Part shown: positions 41,791 through 53,650 of the stretch, piece by piece
Numbering within the stretch: position 1 is the stretch's first letter
Layout: each line of letters starts with the position of its first letter
Source: Schistocephalus solidus
Taxonomy: Eukaryota; Platyhelminthes; Cestoda; Diphyllobothriidea; Diphyllobothriidae
DNA length: 64,000 bases
Direction of reading: 5' to 3'
Assembly: GCA_017591395.1 (NCBI GenBank)
Contig: WEDG01004490.1
Location: 1-64,000, forward strand
Notes under the pieces: model-generated
Seen by the model: only the letters and a program-made list of their open reading frames with translations
Told to the model about the DNA's origin: nothing
The model's database searches: none
Program-made: the position numbers and the translations under genes

Positions 41791-42893
41791 ACTAGCTCTT
41801 TATCTGTACATCTACGGATTGCAGAGATTTTTGAATAGCCTCTAAGATTCGTCTTGCATGTGATAGACAGAGGTAATCTTGCGCACTCTGCGAGCCAAAC
41901 TCTGCAAAATCTGTTGCTTAACTGTTCCGCCGTCTATCCTGCTCTAAACGAGGTTATGAAATACATACATTACTTAATGAAACTAAGAACTTCGTTCTCG
42001 AAGACTCTGACAAGGCAGAATTGTTTAGTGCATTCTTTGCAAATCATCTTACGATGGAATCTGAACCGGTTCTGACGTTTCAGGCATCCTCATTCAATGT
42101 TATCAGCACCATTGATTTTTCCGTAGAACTAATTCGTAAGCAAATAATGCGTCTGAAAAACTCGCACTCTTCAAGGACTGACGATATTCCAAACTCAGTT
42201 ATTAAGAGTGTTGAACTTTCCCCGGTTGCTTAGCCATATATTCTCCATTTATCTTTCAAACGGATTCATTCCTGACTCATGGAAGACATCTATTATTCTT
42301 CCTGTCTTCAAGTAAGGACCTCGTTCGGACGTAAATAATTATCGAGACGTTCACAAGACACCGGCTCTTGCAAAAAATCATGAAAAATTTTTTAAATCAA
42401 ATTCTCGACATTTGCTTAGAAAATAATCTTTTAAGCGACTCGCAATATGGTTTTCTACCTGAAAGATCATGCAAAGTGTGTCATTTAGCTTTTATTAACC
42501 TCGTTACTTCCCTTCGTAATGAGCAACTGTCAGTGGTTTTGATCTACTTTGACCTAAGCAAAGCCTTTGACAAGGTACCACACAGACGTCTTCTGGTGAA
42601 ACTGGAAGCCCTCGGCATTCGGCCTCCTCTCTTTGACTTCATTGGTTCCTACTTGTCTAACCGCAGCCAGAAGGTCTTAGTAGGTAATAGCTATTCAAGG
42701 CCTCAGCCGATCATGAGTGGCGTTTTTTCAAAGCACGGTTCTATGTCCCCTTCTTTTCATTCTGTACATGAACGACATTTCAACTTTACTCACAAATTCA
42801 CGAAATTTCGTTTACGCGGACGATCTCAAGTGCATTTATTCATTTTCTAAAGACACTTCCAATAGTTGCATTGATAAAATCAACACTGTTCTT
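41791..42893 (+). mobile_element. Family E RT fragment, plus strand
   Basis: HLRIAEIFE (41812), KAELFSAFFANHLTMESEP, RTDDIPNSVIKSVELSP, then RT 42368-42905: QYGFLPERSCKVCHLAFINL, IYFDLSKAFDKVPHRRL, a disrupted VLGPLLF, FVYADDLKCIYSFSKD. Catalytic DD intact. Truncated at 42893 by the tail of family C copy 3. Confidence 0.85.
42368..42850 (+). pseudogene. Family E RT (plus-strand copy), finger and palm
   Basis: A 160-codon frame from QKIMKNFLNQILD through RSCKVCHLAF, SVVLIYFDLSKAFDKVPH and SRPQPIMSGVF, then a frameshift at about 42725 (T6 run). The FADD-equivalent YADD is in the next frame at 42815. Lacks the C-terminal domain. Confidence 0.8.
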
Positions 42894-44031
42894 ATAGAAT
42901 TATAGAATTTATATTTGGTTAGCACCGGCAAGGCACTGTCTAACAAACATTAGTAACGAAATAAAGTTATGACAATGCGTGCAGATAAAATGTAAAAATA
43001 CGTAATAACATAGACAGAACTTGTCCTGCTAGGTCGACAGTTAGCGATGTTTTGAAATCAATGGTGAACTAGAAAAAATAGGCAGTGAAAAAAACTCCTA
43101 CCTTAAAAGTGGAGGCAGAGTTCAATAGGCCTGTATTTTGAATAGAAGGTAGGAGAAAAACTGCTTAGGAACATAAGGTCAGGTGGTAGAGTAGGTTAAT
43201 ACTACAGTAGCATTTCAGAATGAGATAATGAAACGTCGAGATGATTCGTTCTTGATCACTTAGGCGTATGAAATAAATTCTCACGAAAATGCGTCAATGA
43301 ACTTAAATCCTCAGTATCTTAGGATCCAGAATTGAATTCTGATGATGGTAAGTATCCAAAGAAACGGCAAAATTTTAGACTGTGGACCACCGAATGTGTA
43401 CGTCCGAATGACTTCATCGTTTGGATGACTGGTGATATAAAGAGACATCCTAGTTGATTGGCGACTCGAGGTAGCGAAAATATAGTTTCAAGAGGGTCAC
43501 TTAAATTCCCGATGGTCCTTTCTCTGAGTCATGGGGAAAGCTACTGGTAAAAGATGAGGAAAATAAAAGGTTCATAGAATCAGTGTTGAAATAAATGTGC
43601 AGTCTTCGCTTGAATGCAGATAGACTAGTTAATGACCTTATTTCAATTGGCAAGTTATTCCAAAGAAAACTATACCTTGAAGAAAAGATGAGAGAGCGTT
43701 TACACGTGGAGGATGCAGGGGGAGGTATAATAAGGGCAGAATTTCTTAGGTTGTAAGGAAGACTAACGGGGGTAATGACAGAAAACTCGGGGAGTGTTGA
43801 GCTATTATTAAGTCGGAAAAGGAGACAAAAGCCTGCTTCAAGTCTCCTGACCCAAAGAAATTTTAGCTTCGTTAGCTGGCTTCTTGTTGAGTAGGAAGTA
43901 GTTTAAAGAGTCGAAAATATGAGTTTTTTGTGAAATGTCTTTGGACATTTTCAATTTTTGAACGGTTAGATTCGTTCATTAAACCGAAGAAAGGACAGCA
44001 AAATTCGAGAATGGGAAGAACAAACATGCGA
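42894..44031 (-). mobile_element. Family C copy 3, 3' part
   Basis: 3' UTR and C-terminal domain with tail TATAGAAT repeats at 42893; ENE-like structure 43080-43168 with the longest upper stem (CTCCTACCTT/AAGGTAGGAG region, up to 10 bp). Interrupted at 44031 by family B copy 2; resumes at 48850. Confidence 0.85.
43080..43168 (-). promoter_or_regulatory. ENE-like element, family C copy 3
   Basis: GCAG/CTGC lower stem, U5 facing U7, perfect upper stem beginning CTCCTACC/GGTAGGAG. Confidence 0.6.
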
Positions 44032-44524
44032 CCTTGAAGATCCTATAAGCACCACCAAATATTTGTTCTCCAACTTGGACAATTTGATTTTCGTTGCCAC
44101 TTCACTAGGACTGTTCCGGACAATACTGTTTCAACTGCACGTACTTACTTGCTTCCTGCTCATCTGGAATTCTTTCTTGTGCCGAAATTCGTCATAAAAC
44201 GGCATCAAATTGGAATTTGTTTATCATCTTATTCAAGTTGACTGCAAAGCCTCTGCACCAATAAAAACTGACAACCACTCAGTGAACCAAACATGTACAA
44301 CCTCGTGAAGATCTGAAGTTATCCAGGACCTTCGACATCTACGAACGGCTGAGTCGTTCCTGAATATCCTTCATACCGTTTATAGTATTTTTCAAAATGT
44401 TTTTGAACAAGTTTAAACATTTTTGCTCATATTGCATTAAATACTCGCCATACTCCAAATCCAGTCGGAAATTTTCGTTATACGCTCAAAAAAGAACATA
44501 CTTTTATGCAGTGTTTTAACATTC

Positions 44525-45748
44525 ATGGACTCAAAACAATTGTTTGCTAGCAACAGAACCAGTCACTGAACTTCCATTAATGGAAAGCCTGTTGAGCTGG
44601 CTTCGACATCCACGACTGGCACTCAATCAGTTTATACTTACAACACAAAACCAGCAAAGCGCGCAAAAAGCGTAATTGCAGCCAAATCCGTCGGCTACGA
44701 GGACGAATCTTGCGTTGGATGTTCTTTTATTTTACTAAGAGTTCAAAAACTGGAAAATGAGCTTGCAGACTTAAGGAAGCTCTTGTAAGATAAAATTACT
44801 CGGCGAAATACGCGAAGCAATATTCCAGTTAAAAAGGCAGTGACTAAAGCACCAAAAGGTATCAAAAACTACAACTTGTTACAGCTCACAATGTTCGGAC
44901 GCGAATACCCATAACGACCGAATAACAGGAACACAGTCTCTGAATCCTACGTACGACGACCAGAGAAAACCACAAATCTCATCCTGCTATCTTGGGTGTT
45001 CTAAAGAACCCGTAGTTGAATCCCAAGAAACAAACACGTGGCAAGCTGCAATGGGAAAACACCACAACAGGAGGACAAAGTCACAATCAACTCTGATGGA
45101 TTCATTGAAGCCTTCAGATGAGAGTATGGTCAGAGGTAGACTAAATCTCAACGAGAACTCTGTAAACCGTTCTCGTACCCCTAAGGAGAACTTAGGAGGA
45201 AGCGAAAATTCCAAGCACCAGGATCGGCAACAGTGTTTAGTTATTCAGGGTTTGCACGAGTCAACTGCAGTCCGACCTGAAGACCGTGTCGCCGAAGACC
45301 TTGCTTCGTTTAATGGCCTCCTAAACCATTTGCTTCCACCGGGCGTGGAAGTAAAAGTTATTAAAGCATTCCGGGTCGGCGAAAAGTCTGAAGACAGCCT
45401 AGGAACGCCGCGACCGCAACCTCTCAAAATAATGCTAGAGAGCAAAGACCAAATCAAGGCGATCCTATCCAAAAAAACTAACCTCCGTCACTCGTATAAA
45501 GAGGTTTTTTTCAACCGGACTACTCCCCTGCGGAAAGGCTGAAACGCCGGGAACTTGTCTTGGAACTACAATCAAGACTGAAGGCTGGCGAACACAATCT
45601 GGCTATTTTCAAGGGGAAGGTAGTTCAAAAGAATACGAATTTTCCATTGAACCAACCGATTGTTCTAAGTACAACGGCAGCCACCTCACTAACGCCAAAA
45701 CCATCAGGGAACAAATTGTCCAAAGAGATGTCAGAACTGATTCCGTAA
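44525..45748 (+). pseudogene. Family B copy 2 ORF1
   Basis: ATG 44525 (MDSKQLFASNRTSH then TGA), PAKRAKSVIAAKSVGYEDES and CVGCSFILLRVQKLENELAD in one frame here, stop after LRKLL; main domain 45051-45542 (NSKHQDRQQCLVIQGLHEST, VIKAFRVGE, PLKIMLESKDQIKAILS) then LRHSYKEVFF and, in the next frame, a C-terminal helix 45560-45748 (LKAGEHNLAIFKGKVV). Complements copy 1: the frameshift at KRAK is absent here. Confidence 0.75.
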
Positions 45749-45873
45749 TGCCCAGCGTTCTCACTAAAGAAACCAGTGTTACCGAAAATCATCAAGAAAC
45801 GGAAAAGGCATACGACCTTGACGTTAGAGGAGACGCAGTTAGGCCCATAAAATTGACAAACGCAAGATGAAAT

Positions 45874-46587
45874 TTGGTTGGCGCAAAATTGAAGTGCTTG
45901 TATACAAATGCACAAAGCCTTTTATCAAAACTTGATGAGTTAAAAATTTGCCTTGCCGAAGTATCTCCGGATGTGATAACAGTAACCGAAACCTGGCTGT
46001 TGGGCAGTATTCGAAATAGCGAAATAACATTGTCAGGATACCAAATATATCGGAGGGACAGAGAAAACCGACAGGGTGGTGGAATAATTGTGCATTTGAA
46101 AGACGTGCTAATAGTGTCTGACAAGACGAGCAAGTTTGCGTGCAGCACGGAAGCCATATGGTTGAACATCAAGGCTCTTGGCTCTCCATGTCTGGATGTC
46201 CTCATTGTCTATCGGCCACCTAGGATAGACCGAGTCGCTGACACCCACTTGTTGGAACAATTAGAAAATTTCTCCAGTCGACCTAATGTCATGATTATGG
46301 GTGACTTCAACGTACCAGGAATTAACTGGAGCACTGTTCAATCATCATGCCCGAAATCGACTTTTGATTATGTTTTTCCGCAAAAGACCTTGAAGGCACT
46401 CCTCACACAACATGTTCCTTTCCCCAACAGAACACGTGAAGGACAAAGGGCTAACTGTCTCGACCTGGTTTTCGCGAAAACATCAGGCAGCATTGACGAG
46501 ATTATTTCAATGCCTCCGCTCAGTCGTAGTGATCATGTGGTGCTTTATGTGGGAGAACTCCTTATTCTCCGTTGCGCCTGCTTTTAG
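45874..46587 (+). pseudogene. Family B copy 2 endonuclease domain
   Basis: 237 codons with all APE-type positions: TNAQSLLSKLDELK, VTETWLLGS, YRRDRENRQGGG, YRPPRIDRVAD (intact YRPP, unlike copy 1), GDFNVPGINW, NCLDLVFAK, SRSDHVV. A one-base insertion at about 46542 breaks the frame; the TAA after QMRDD at 46641 and the upstream TGA (45867) are shared with copy 1. Confidence 0.85.
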
Positions 46588-46724
46588 ACGATAAACGGCG
46601 TTACGTTTGGCGAGGAAACTTTCATCAGATGCGAGATGATTAAACAGACATCAACTGGACCTCACTGTTTTCGAGCACCGTAAACGAAGATTGGGAGTCC
46701 TTCCGAAATGTTCTTCTGCAACTT

Positions 46725-48700
46725 ATGGACAACCACTTCCCACCAACGAGTGTCCATCACAGCAAGCGTCCTGGGTGGCTAGACAGCAACTTAAAAAGGG
46801 AAATTAACAGGAAGCACAAGTTGTGGAGAAAATATTGTGAGTCTAATCAAGTCGCCTATTTTAATAAGTATATAACACAGAGAAACAAAATGAGAAGCCT
46901 TATTCTTAAAACGCGAAGAGAATTTGAGAAGACTTTGCTGCAAAAGGCAACTCAGAATCCAAAGTTCGTCTACAGTTACCTCTGTAGATGCACAAGGAAA
47001 AGGCATCAAATACCGCTGATTAAGACTGCTGTGGGCGTCGAAATTTCTGAAAACAGGGAAAAAAGCCGAGTACTTTTCACAGTTCTACCGCTCAGTCTTC
47101 ACAAACGAGGCAAGGTTCCTTCGTCCCTCAGTGGATAACCCGCCGACTGCAAGCATTCGCCGCATACTTTTCTCAGAATTTCTGATCCAAAGGAATTAAA
47201 AGAACTAAAAGATTCGAAATCCCCAGGACCAGACGAGCTTCCACCCAAGCTTCTGAAAGAACTCGCCAATGAACTTTCCGCACCTCTGTCAGTGCTCTTT
47301 CAAAAGTCATTTGACTCCGTAACACTTCCTTTCGATTGGAAGCTGGCACATATAACTCCCTTGTACAAAAGCGGTAGCCGGGCGTCAGTGACAAACTACA
47401 GGCCCATAAGCTTGACATGCATCCTTGGCAAGATTATGGAAAGGATAATCAAGAGCGAATTGGTGAAATTCCTAGAGACTCATAATTTGTTATCCAGCTG
47501 TCAACATGGGTTCAGAAAAGGAAGATCATGCACAACGAATTTGCTGTATTCGCTCCAGAGGTGGATCCAAGCACTTGAAGATAGACACGCGGTTCGCATT
47601 GCCTTCATTGACTTTCAAAAAGCCTTCGATACTGTGCCGCACGAGAGACTGCTGTACAAGCTAGAAAGAATTGGAATCAGAGGTAACCTCCTAAAGTGGA
47701 TTGAAAACTTCATCGTGGGTCGGCGCCAGGTTGTGTGCATCGGCCAAGAGAGGTCAAGTTCTGCTGTAGTCAAGAGTGGGGTTCCTCAGGGTCCAGTACT
47801 AGGGCCAATACTGTTTTTAATATACGTGAACGATTGTGTCAGGAATCTCGACTGTGAAGCAGCAATGTTTGCCAATGACATTAAAATCTGGAATGTAATC
47901 CAGAGCCCTGCTGACGAAGATAAACTGCAGATCAACGTTACTCGGTTGGAGGCGTGGTCGAATCATTGGCTTTTGCGGTTCAAAGTCGATAAGTGTACAA
48001 TACTTCGCTTAGGCAACCCATCCGGATCTGCCAAAAGTAGAAGTTACTTTCTCAACGGCGAAGCCTTAAAAGACGTGGAAACCCAACATGACCTTGGTGT
48101 GTTGACGACCACCACCTTAAAACCATCGTCTCACTGCTAGAGTGGCGAAGAGCGCAATTGCGGTGTTGCGTGCCATCAGACGAGCCTTTTTGGATTTCGA
48201 TGAAGATCTCTTCGCTAAGACTTTTGGAACATTCATTAGGCCGCGTTTGGAATATTATATGCAAGCCTGGAAACCCTGGACAGTTCAAGATCAGAACTGC
48301 CTCGAAAAGAGTACAGAGGAAAGCCACCAAAATGGTTAGAAGTCAAAGCTCCTTACGATATCCAACCCGCCTAATGAATCTTAATCTGTTCCATTTGAGT
48401 TATAGGCAAATGCGTGGTGATCTCCTGCAGACATTCCGCATTGTGAAGGGATTGGATTGTTGCCTGGAAATCTCGGACTTCTTTGAATTTCCCGCCACGA
48501 CCCATCTCCGAGGTTACTTATTGAAACTGCGTGTCTAGCAGGCGAGAATGGATGTGCGCAAGTTCTCCTTCTCTATTAGAGTGGTTTAACCATGGAATGC
48601 CCTCCCTGAAGACGTTGTGATGTCACCATCGCTGGGAAGCTTTCAAAGGAACCTTGACAGTTCCACAACGAACCTGAGCGATGAGGAATTTATCTTAACC
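46725..48700 (+). pseudogene. Family B copy 2 linker, RT and C-terminal domain
   Basis: Linker intact to RCTRKRHQIPLIKTAVGVEI, then the same A-run frameshift as copy 1 (about 47060). RT 47292-48140, 282 codons: NYRPISLTCILGKIMERII, HGFRKGRSCTTNLL, FIDFQKAFDTVPHERL, SGVPQGPVLGPILFLIYVND, then MFANDIKIW (Asn for first Asp). The shared break at SSHC (48135) leads to the C-terminal domain. Confidence 0.85.
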
Positions 48701-48802
48701 CTCGAGAGTCGTGCACCACTTGTCATATTTTATGACCGCCTTTTGAACCTTTGCAACTCACTCGGTTTCTCTGTATACCGCATTTAATTTTACGTTACAA
48801 AT

Positions 48803-48833
48803 AGGGTACTCAAAGGCTCATGCCTAGTTCCCT
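48803..48833 (+). promoter_or_regulatory. 3'-terminal hairpin of family B copy 2
   Basis: AGGG / AGGC (tcat) GCCT / CCCT, as in copy 1. Confidence 0.65.
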
Positions 48834-48849
48834 CAATAAACTTAATTGA

Positions 48850-49497
48850 ATACGATAAAGTCTTAATTTAATTTCAGTAAGGAAGAAATTATAAGAAATA
48901 AAGCCGCAAATCTGAGCAGCTTCGGCCGTTGTTCAATCGGCATGAGACGAAAGATATAATTCATTAGTGTAGCTTACGCCCAAGTCCTTGATGGAGGAAC
49001 ATTCAACCATAGGGCAACCTTCAAAAATAAGAGGTTGTGGCAGCTTTGCAGGCCCAAAACTCATGTAGCGACACTTAGAAGGTGAGAACTCCATTAGCCA
49101 TTTGGAACTTCAGGCCGAAAGAGCGTCTAAGTCTGAATGAATTTGTTCTAGGCATCGTTCGGTCGTAGAGTTAGAGAAGGAATACACGCATTTATGGGCA
49201 TCAGCATAAATAAAAGATTGAGAATGTTTAACTATCGGTGAAATATCATTTATATACAGTTAGAACAACAAAGGACCTTATACGGTACCTTGAAGGACAC
49301 CACTAACAATCGGGGTGGCACTTGAGCATGAGGACCGCACTAAAAAATTTTGTTTTCGATCATTTATGTATGATCTAATAAAGTCCGTAAGTGGACTACG
49401 AAATCCTATAGCTTCTAGCTTAGCTAGAAGTCGTCTATGAGGCACCTTATCGAATGCCTTACTAAGATCAAAATAGATAACTACTACAGATAGATGA
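48850..49497 (-). mobile_element. Family C copy 3, 5' part (RT)
   Basis: Matches 12240-12900: damaged YADDLK box near 49200, VLEGTVL region, SKAFDKVPH at about 49450. Cut at 49497 by the (TAAA)n tail of family E copy below. Confidence 0.85.
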
Positions 49498-51078
49498 TAA
49501 TAAATAAATAAATAAATTGTATATTTAAGGCCCAGAGGGCCCCATCATTACAAACTTAGTATCATGGTTTAAATAAATACAAAGTGGATAATTGCTGCAC
49601 TATGTGAGCATCCATATGAACAGCAGAAATGAGTAGTATGGTAAACATATCCGATTCAAAAAGATTTGCCAGTTTTAAAACAAAAGTCAACAATCGTTGG
49701 CATATACGGTGAACTCGAAAAGAAGCAGTTAAAAAAACTCCTAGGGTTAAATCGGAGGCGAAGTTCGGCGAGCCGCCAATTTTAAAAAAATAGGAGAAAA
49801 AAAAACTGCTTCACTAAATAATTAATAGCTAAATGCAATGGGATAGTATTGTGATGTTGCTGACTGCGTATGAGGGTTCGGGACGCTCCTTGTCGGGTGA
49901 GAGGTAATATAGCAGTCAGAGCTACTGTTTATGAACACCAGTGGAGGTGAGAGAGGACGAACTCATCGTAGACAACATGGTCGAAACGAAGAGGGGACAG
50001 TAGAGGTCACGAGATCATCATCGAGATGCGACCTTGCTGACTGTAAAGTCCATCACCAAAGAGGCGAAACCATCAGAACCCACCTCGATCATCAACAGAT
50101 CCTGGAGACTATCGTCAGGGTTGCGAATTCGAAGGAAAGTATCAAAATTGTCAAGATTTGGCAATGCTAGTTTAAAAGGAGGGGAAGAAAAAGTGAATGC
50201 AAAGATTGACTCTGCAGAGGATGATGGAAAATATAATTAGAGACCCAATATAATATCAAGGGATCTGCCTCAAATACCAGGAGGACCCTTTCAAAACCAA
50301 AAGTTGCGAGTTTGGGAAAGAAACAGACAATAAGGACTTTATATCTTTCGAAGCTAAATGTTTGCGTAATTTGGTTTTTGAAAATAGCTAATGTAGACGA
50401 CAACCTCATTTTTCAGTGGAAGGTTATTCCATATGAAAGCATATTTGGAGGCAAGAAAACTTATAAAAGTAAGTTGTAGAGCTAAGGGGTGGTGAAATGA
50501 TCATGGAGAAATTACGAGTAGCACAGGGTCGATCTACCGGAGTGAGAGCATTGATTCGTGGGAGATTTGGGTTAGAGTTAACGTGAAACAGGAAGCAGAG
50601 AGACCGGTTTCGAGTATTCTAACCCACAGAAATTTAATTTTTGCTAACTGGCATCTATCCGTTTAAGTGATACTGGATCCAGGAAGAGAAAATAGTCTTT
50701 GAGTAAAAACCATCTGAACTTTTTCAATCTTACTGCGGTCAGAGACGTTCATCAGCCCAAATAGGGGACAGCAGTATTCTAGGATAGGAAGAACAAACAT
50801 GTGGTACAGGTTTAACTTCCTTTCCGTAAGGATGAAATAATGTGATATAAAATCACATATCTGTGCAGCCTTTGCAGAAATTTGATCTGAATGAGGCGAT
50901 AATACTAGCTTATTCGTGTAACTTAGACCTAAGTCTCTTATGATTGATCGTTATAGAAGTGTACTATTTTGAAATACTAGGGGCCCGGGAAGCTTGGCGG
51001 GGCCAAAACACAGGAAACTACTCTTGGTTGGAGAAAATTCCATCTTTCAACTAGAGCTCCAACCTTTAAAGCATAAGT
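49498..51078 (-). mobile_element. Family E, 3' half, minus strand
   Basis: Terminus AAATAAATTGTATATTTAAGG at 49505, complete 3' UTR and C-terminal RT codons to about 51078 (homologous to 16310). ENE-like structure 49722-49812 intact. 5' truncated. Protein part heavily frameshifted. Confidence 0.85.
49722..49812 (-). promoter_or_regulatory. ENE-like element, family E (best E example)
   Basis: Sense GAAGCAG-U9-CTCCTA ... TAGGAG-U7-AACTGCTTC: lower stem AAGCAG/CTGCTT, upper stem CTCCTA/TAGGAG, long loop containing a second small hairpin (GGCGGCTCGCC). Confidence 0.65.
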
Positions 51079-53650
51079 AGATCAGTGAAGACTCAGTTGT
51101 ATGCAATCAAGCAAATACCGCATTACGTGCAATATTATGTGATGGAGTTGGGAGTCACTGACTTCAAAGCGATATGCAATGATAAAAACTGCATCCTAAA
51201 GGTGATTAAGTGCGTGCTCAAACAGTATTATTATCTAATTTTGTCTCTGAGAATGGATCAAATTATATGTCCAAAGCATCATGTGAATAAAGTTGTTGTT
51301 CCGTTGAACGTTTTTCTTTCTTCTTAACTGCTTCCCGAAATTGGCTTCTTTGCTTCTGTCGGCTCGATACATTTTCACTTGGGTGCTAAATTGAGGGCTG
51401 TAGTGATTCCAAATTAAGGGATGAAGACGTTCGAAAGCAAAGATTTTTTGGGAGATCCAACTTGTAATTACGTTATCAATTTTACGGGTTTTTGTGCTGT
51501 TTTGCCAAAGTAGGTGAAGTTTTTTACAGCTTCGATGCAAATTCCACTACTGTTGAAACAGAGCATGGTGTTCACCTCAGACACAGTCAATTGACATAGA
51601 ATTACCCTCTTCTCTGTGTTCTCGGGTGGTTAAAGTTTTGCGCATTCGGACTCAAAAAAGTTTCCTTTTCTAGCATGTGTTCGTCTCCGTCATGATGTTG
51701 AGTGTGCAGTCAGCTGCGAACAAACAAGGGTGGATTTTCTGTGTAGATTTTTGCAAATGCCTGCAAACGCTAGGTTAAAAAAACTGTTCATAAATTTGGT
51801 AGGCAATGTTGAGTCCTAGTAGGTGTCTATCACCTTGGCGGAGAACCTATGACTTATTAAAATGGAAACGAGCAATACACCCTGCTTTATCCCACATGCC
51901 AATGTGAATGCTTCCAAGAATGCCCCATTTCTGTGAAGCGAGCCATCACTCGGATGCGGGGTTGTCACATCATCCATCCGAAAAGATCCTGTTATCTTAT
52001 TTTCAGCCTAAGTTTCTAGAGTCACTTATTATTGAATAGATCGGAGACCTTTATCAAACCTACGAAGGTGGCGCAGAGTCAGATATGCATTTCCTGGTAT
52101 TTCTCTTCTGGTGGACGAACAGCAAATATCATGTTCATAGTTCCACGTTTCCATCAAAATATACATGGACTTTAAGCAGACTTCCTTGCGGTAATCGCAA
52201 ATAAGTGGTTGAGTAAAGCGTGGGCAGAAATGTGGCCTGAAATTTTTAGGAGGAACATTCCTCTCTGATTGTTCAGGAATTGCCAGTTTCCTTGCATCTG
52301 TATTGGTGGACATTGGGGCTGTCCTTGCATTCCTGTGGATCTTGTCCTCATCTTTATATCTCAAATAACAAGATGGGTTTTTCCAACAGTAGAGGCCGCA
52401 AAGCCTGTTGATTGCAGTTGTAAATGAGTCGGCCCCTACGCATTACCACCAGAACCTGGTGCACAGCTTTGACGGTTTTTGCAGCCGGAGTGGATTGTCG
52501 AGAGCTGCGTAGATTTTCTTTTGAAGAAATTTGTTAATGGGTAATTCAAATATTGCTCAGCCCAGTTCTCCAAAATTTGTAATTCTTTACTAGGAGGGTT
52601 TCCCATTGGAACTTAGCAGTAGCGCATTTGCCTTAGTTTGGCAGCAGTAGGCCGCCATGCAAAAAGCGCAGAAGTCCTTCGTTTCATTGCGATCTGCGTA
52701 CCTTTTTGTTTAATCTGCATTGTGAAATATCCAAGCAGTTTGCTTCTGCTCTATTCGCTACTGCACTAGATGCTGACATCGGAAGAATGCCGCTTTTTAC
52801 CCAAATTGTTGTTCTTCATGTATGGCTTTTTATATTGGATAGCAAATTGTGTCTTTCCTAGTCGATTTTATTCAGATAGCCATTGGTCGGACGTGTGCGA
52901 CCGAAGTCTTGCAAAGAAATGGAGTAAATTATGTTCGGCAACTCGATCTGCATCCCCTTCCGCAGATTGCACTTGAGCTGGACGTATGTAGGAGTGCCTG
53001 GGAAAATCTAATCAGTGGTTAGGATGGTCCCCTTGGCTATTGTCCTAAACATTTTACCAACGAAACTATTTTCTCTTTCCGGGAGACAAGCCAATTTTCG
53101 CAGACCTTAAACAGCATATAATCAAAAAGCTCCAACAAATCAAAAACAGAAAAAGCAGTCTTGAGTAAAGTGTTCCCTTTTGGACTCCCCGACAAACATT
53201 AGCTCTCTAGTTTAAAATGTCCTTTCGAATACTCAAATAAGACTATATATCTTCTTAAATCTTTCATATTTTCCTGCTGAAATTCAATTTTTAAATCGAC
53301 CTGACGCTCGAGGAGTCAGATAATTAATATCGAGATATTGGTGCAAGACCTTAATTCTTAGGGATGCAGACCAGACAGTTAACGATGGGGAACGTGGAAA
53401 CAGCTCCTATATTTCGTTGAGTATTTAAAAAACAAGTGCGACCAAAAAGATCTTTCGGAGGTAAAAGCTGTTAGGAACTCTACAACCCTCCCGTTTAACT
53501 CGTTTGCTCTTTAAGATAATTAGCTCTACGTGCTTCGACAATATTCCTAAAATACGCACCACATTTCGAATATCGGTTTTCATGTGGTCAACCGTGTGCC
53601 ACCGAGCGAATAGGCATAGAGACGGTAACTTGCGCGTGAATTAAATTATT
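51079..53650. other. Unassigned 2.6 kb
   Basis: No similarity to the families above. Two weak frames: 51085-51327 plus (80 codons) and 52029-52364 minus (111 codons, with FRPHFCPRFTQPLICDYRKE and four cysteines). Neither shows a recognised domain. Another minus stretch at 52860-53000 reads HNLLHFFARLRSHTSDQW but lacks a proper frame. Could contain exons of a low-expression host gene. Confidence 0.35.

Larger units (their letters stand above)
44032..48849 (+). mobile_element. CR1-like retrotransposon, family B copy 2, near full length, nested in C copy 3
   Basis: Same organisation and length as copy 1 at 6.2 kb. Flanked by ATGCGA (44026-44031) and ATACGA (48850-48855), a probable imperfect target-site duplication, and by the two halves of family C copy 3. 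Hairpin 48803-48833 and short AATTGAAT tail. Confidence 0.9.
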
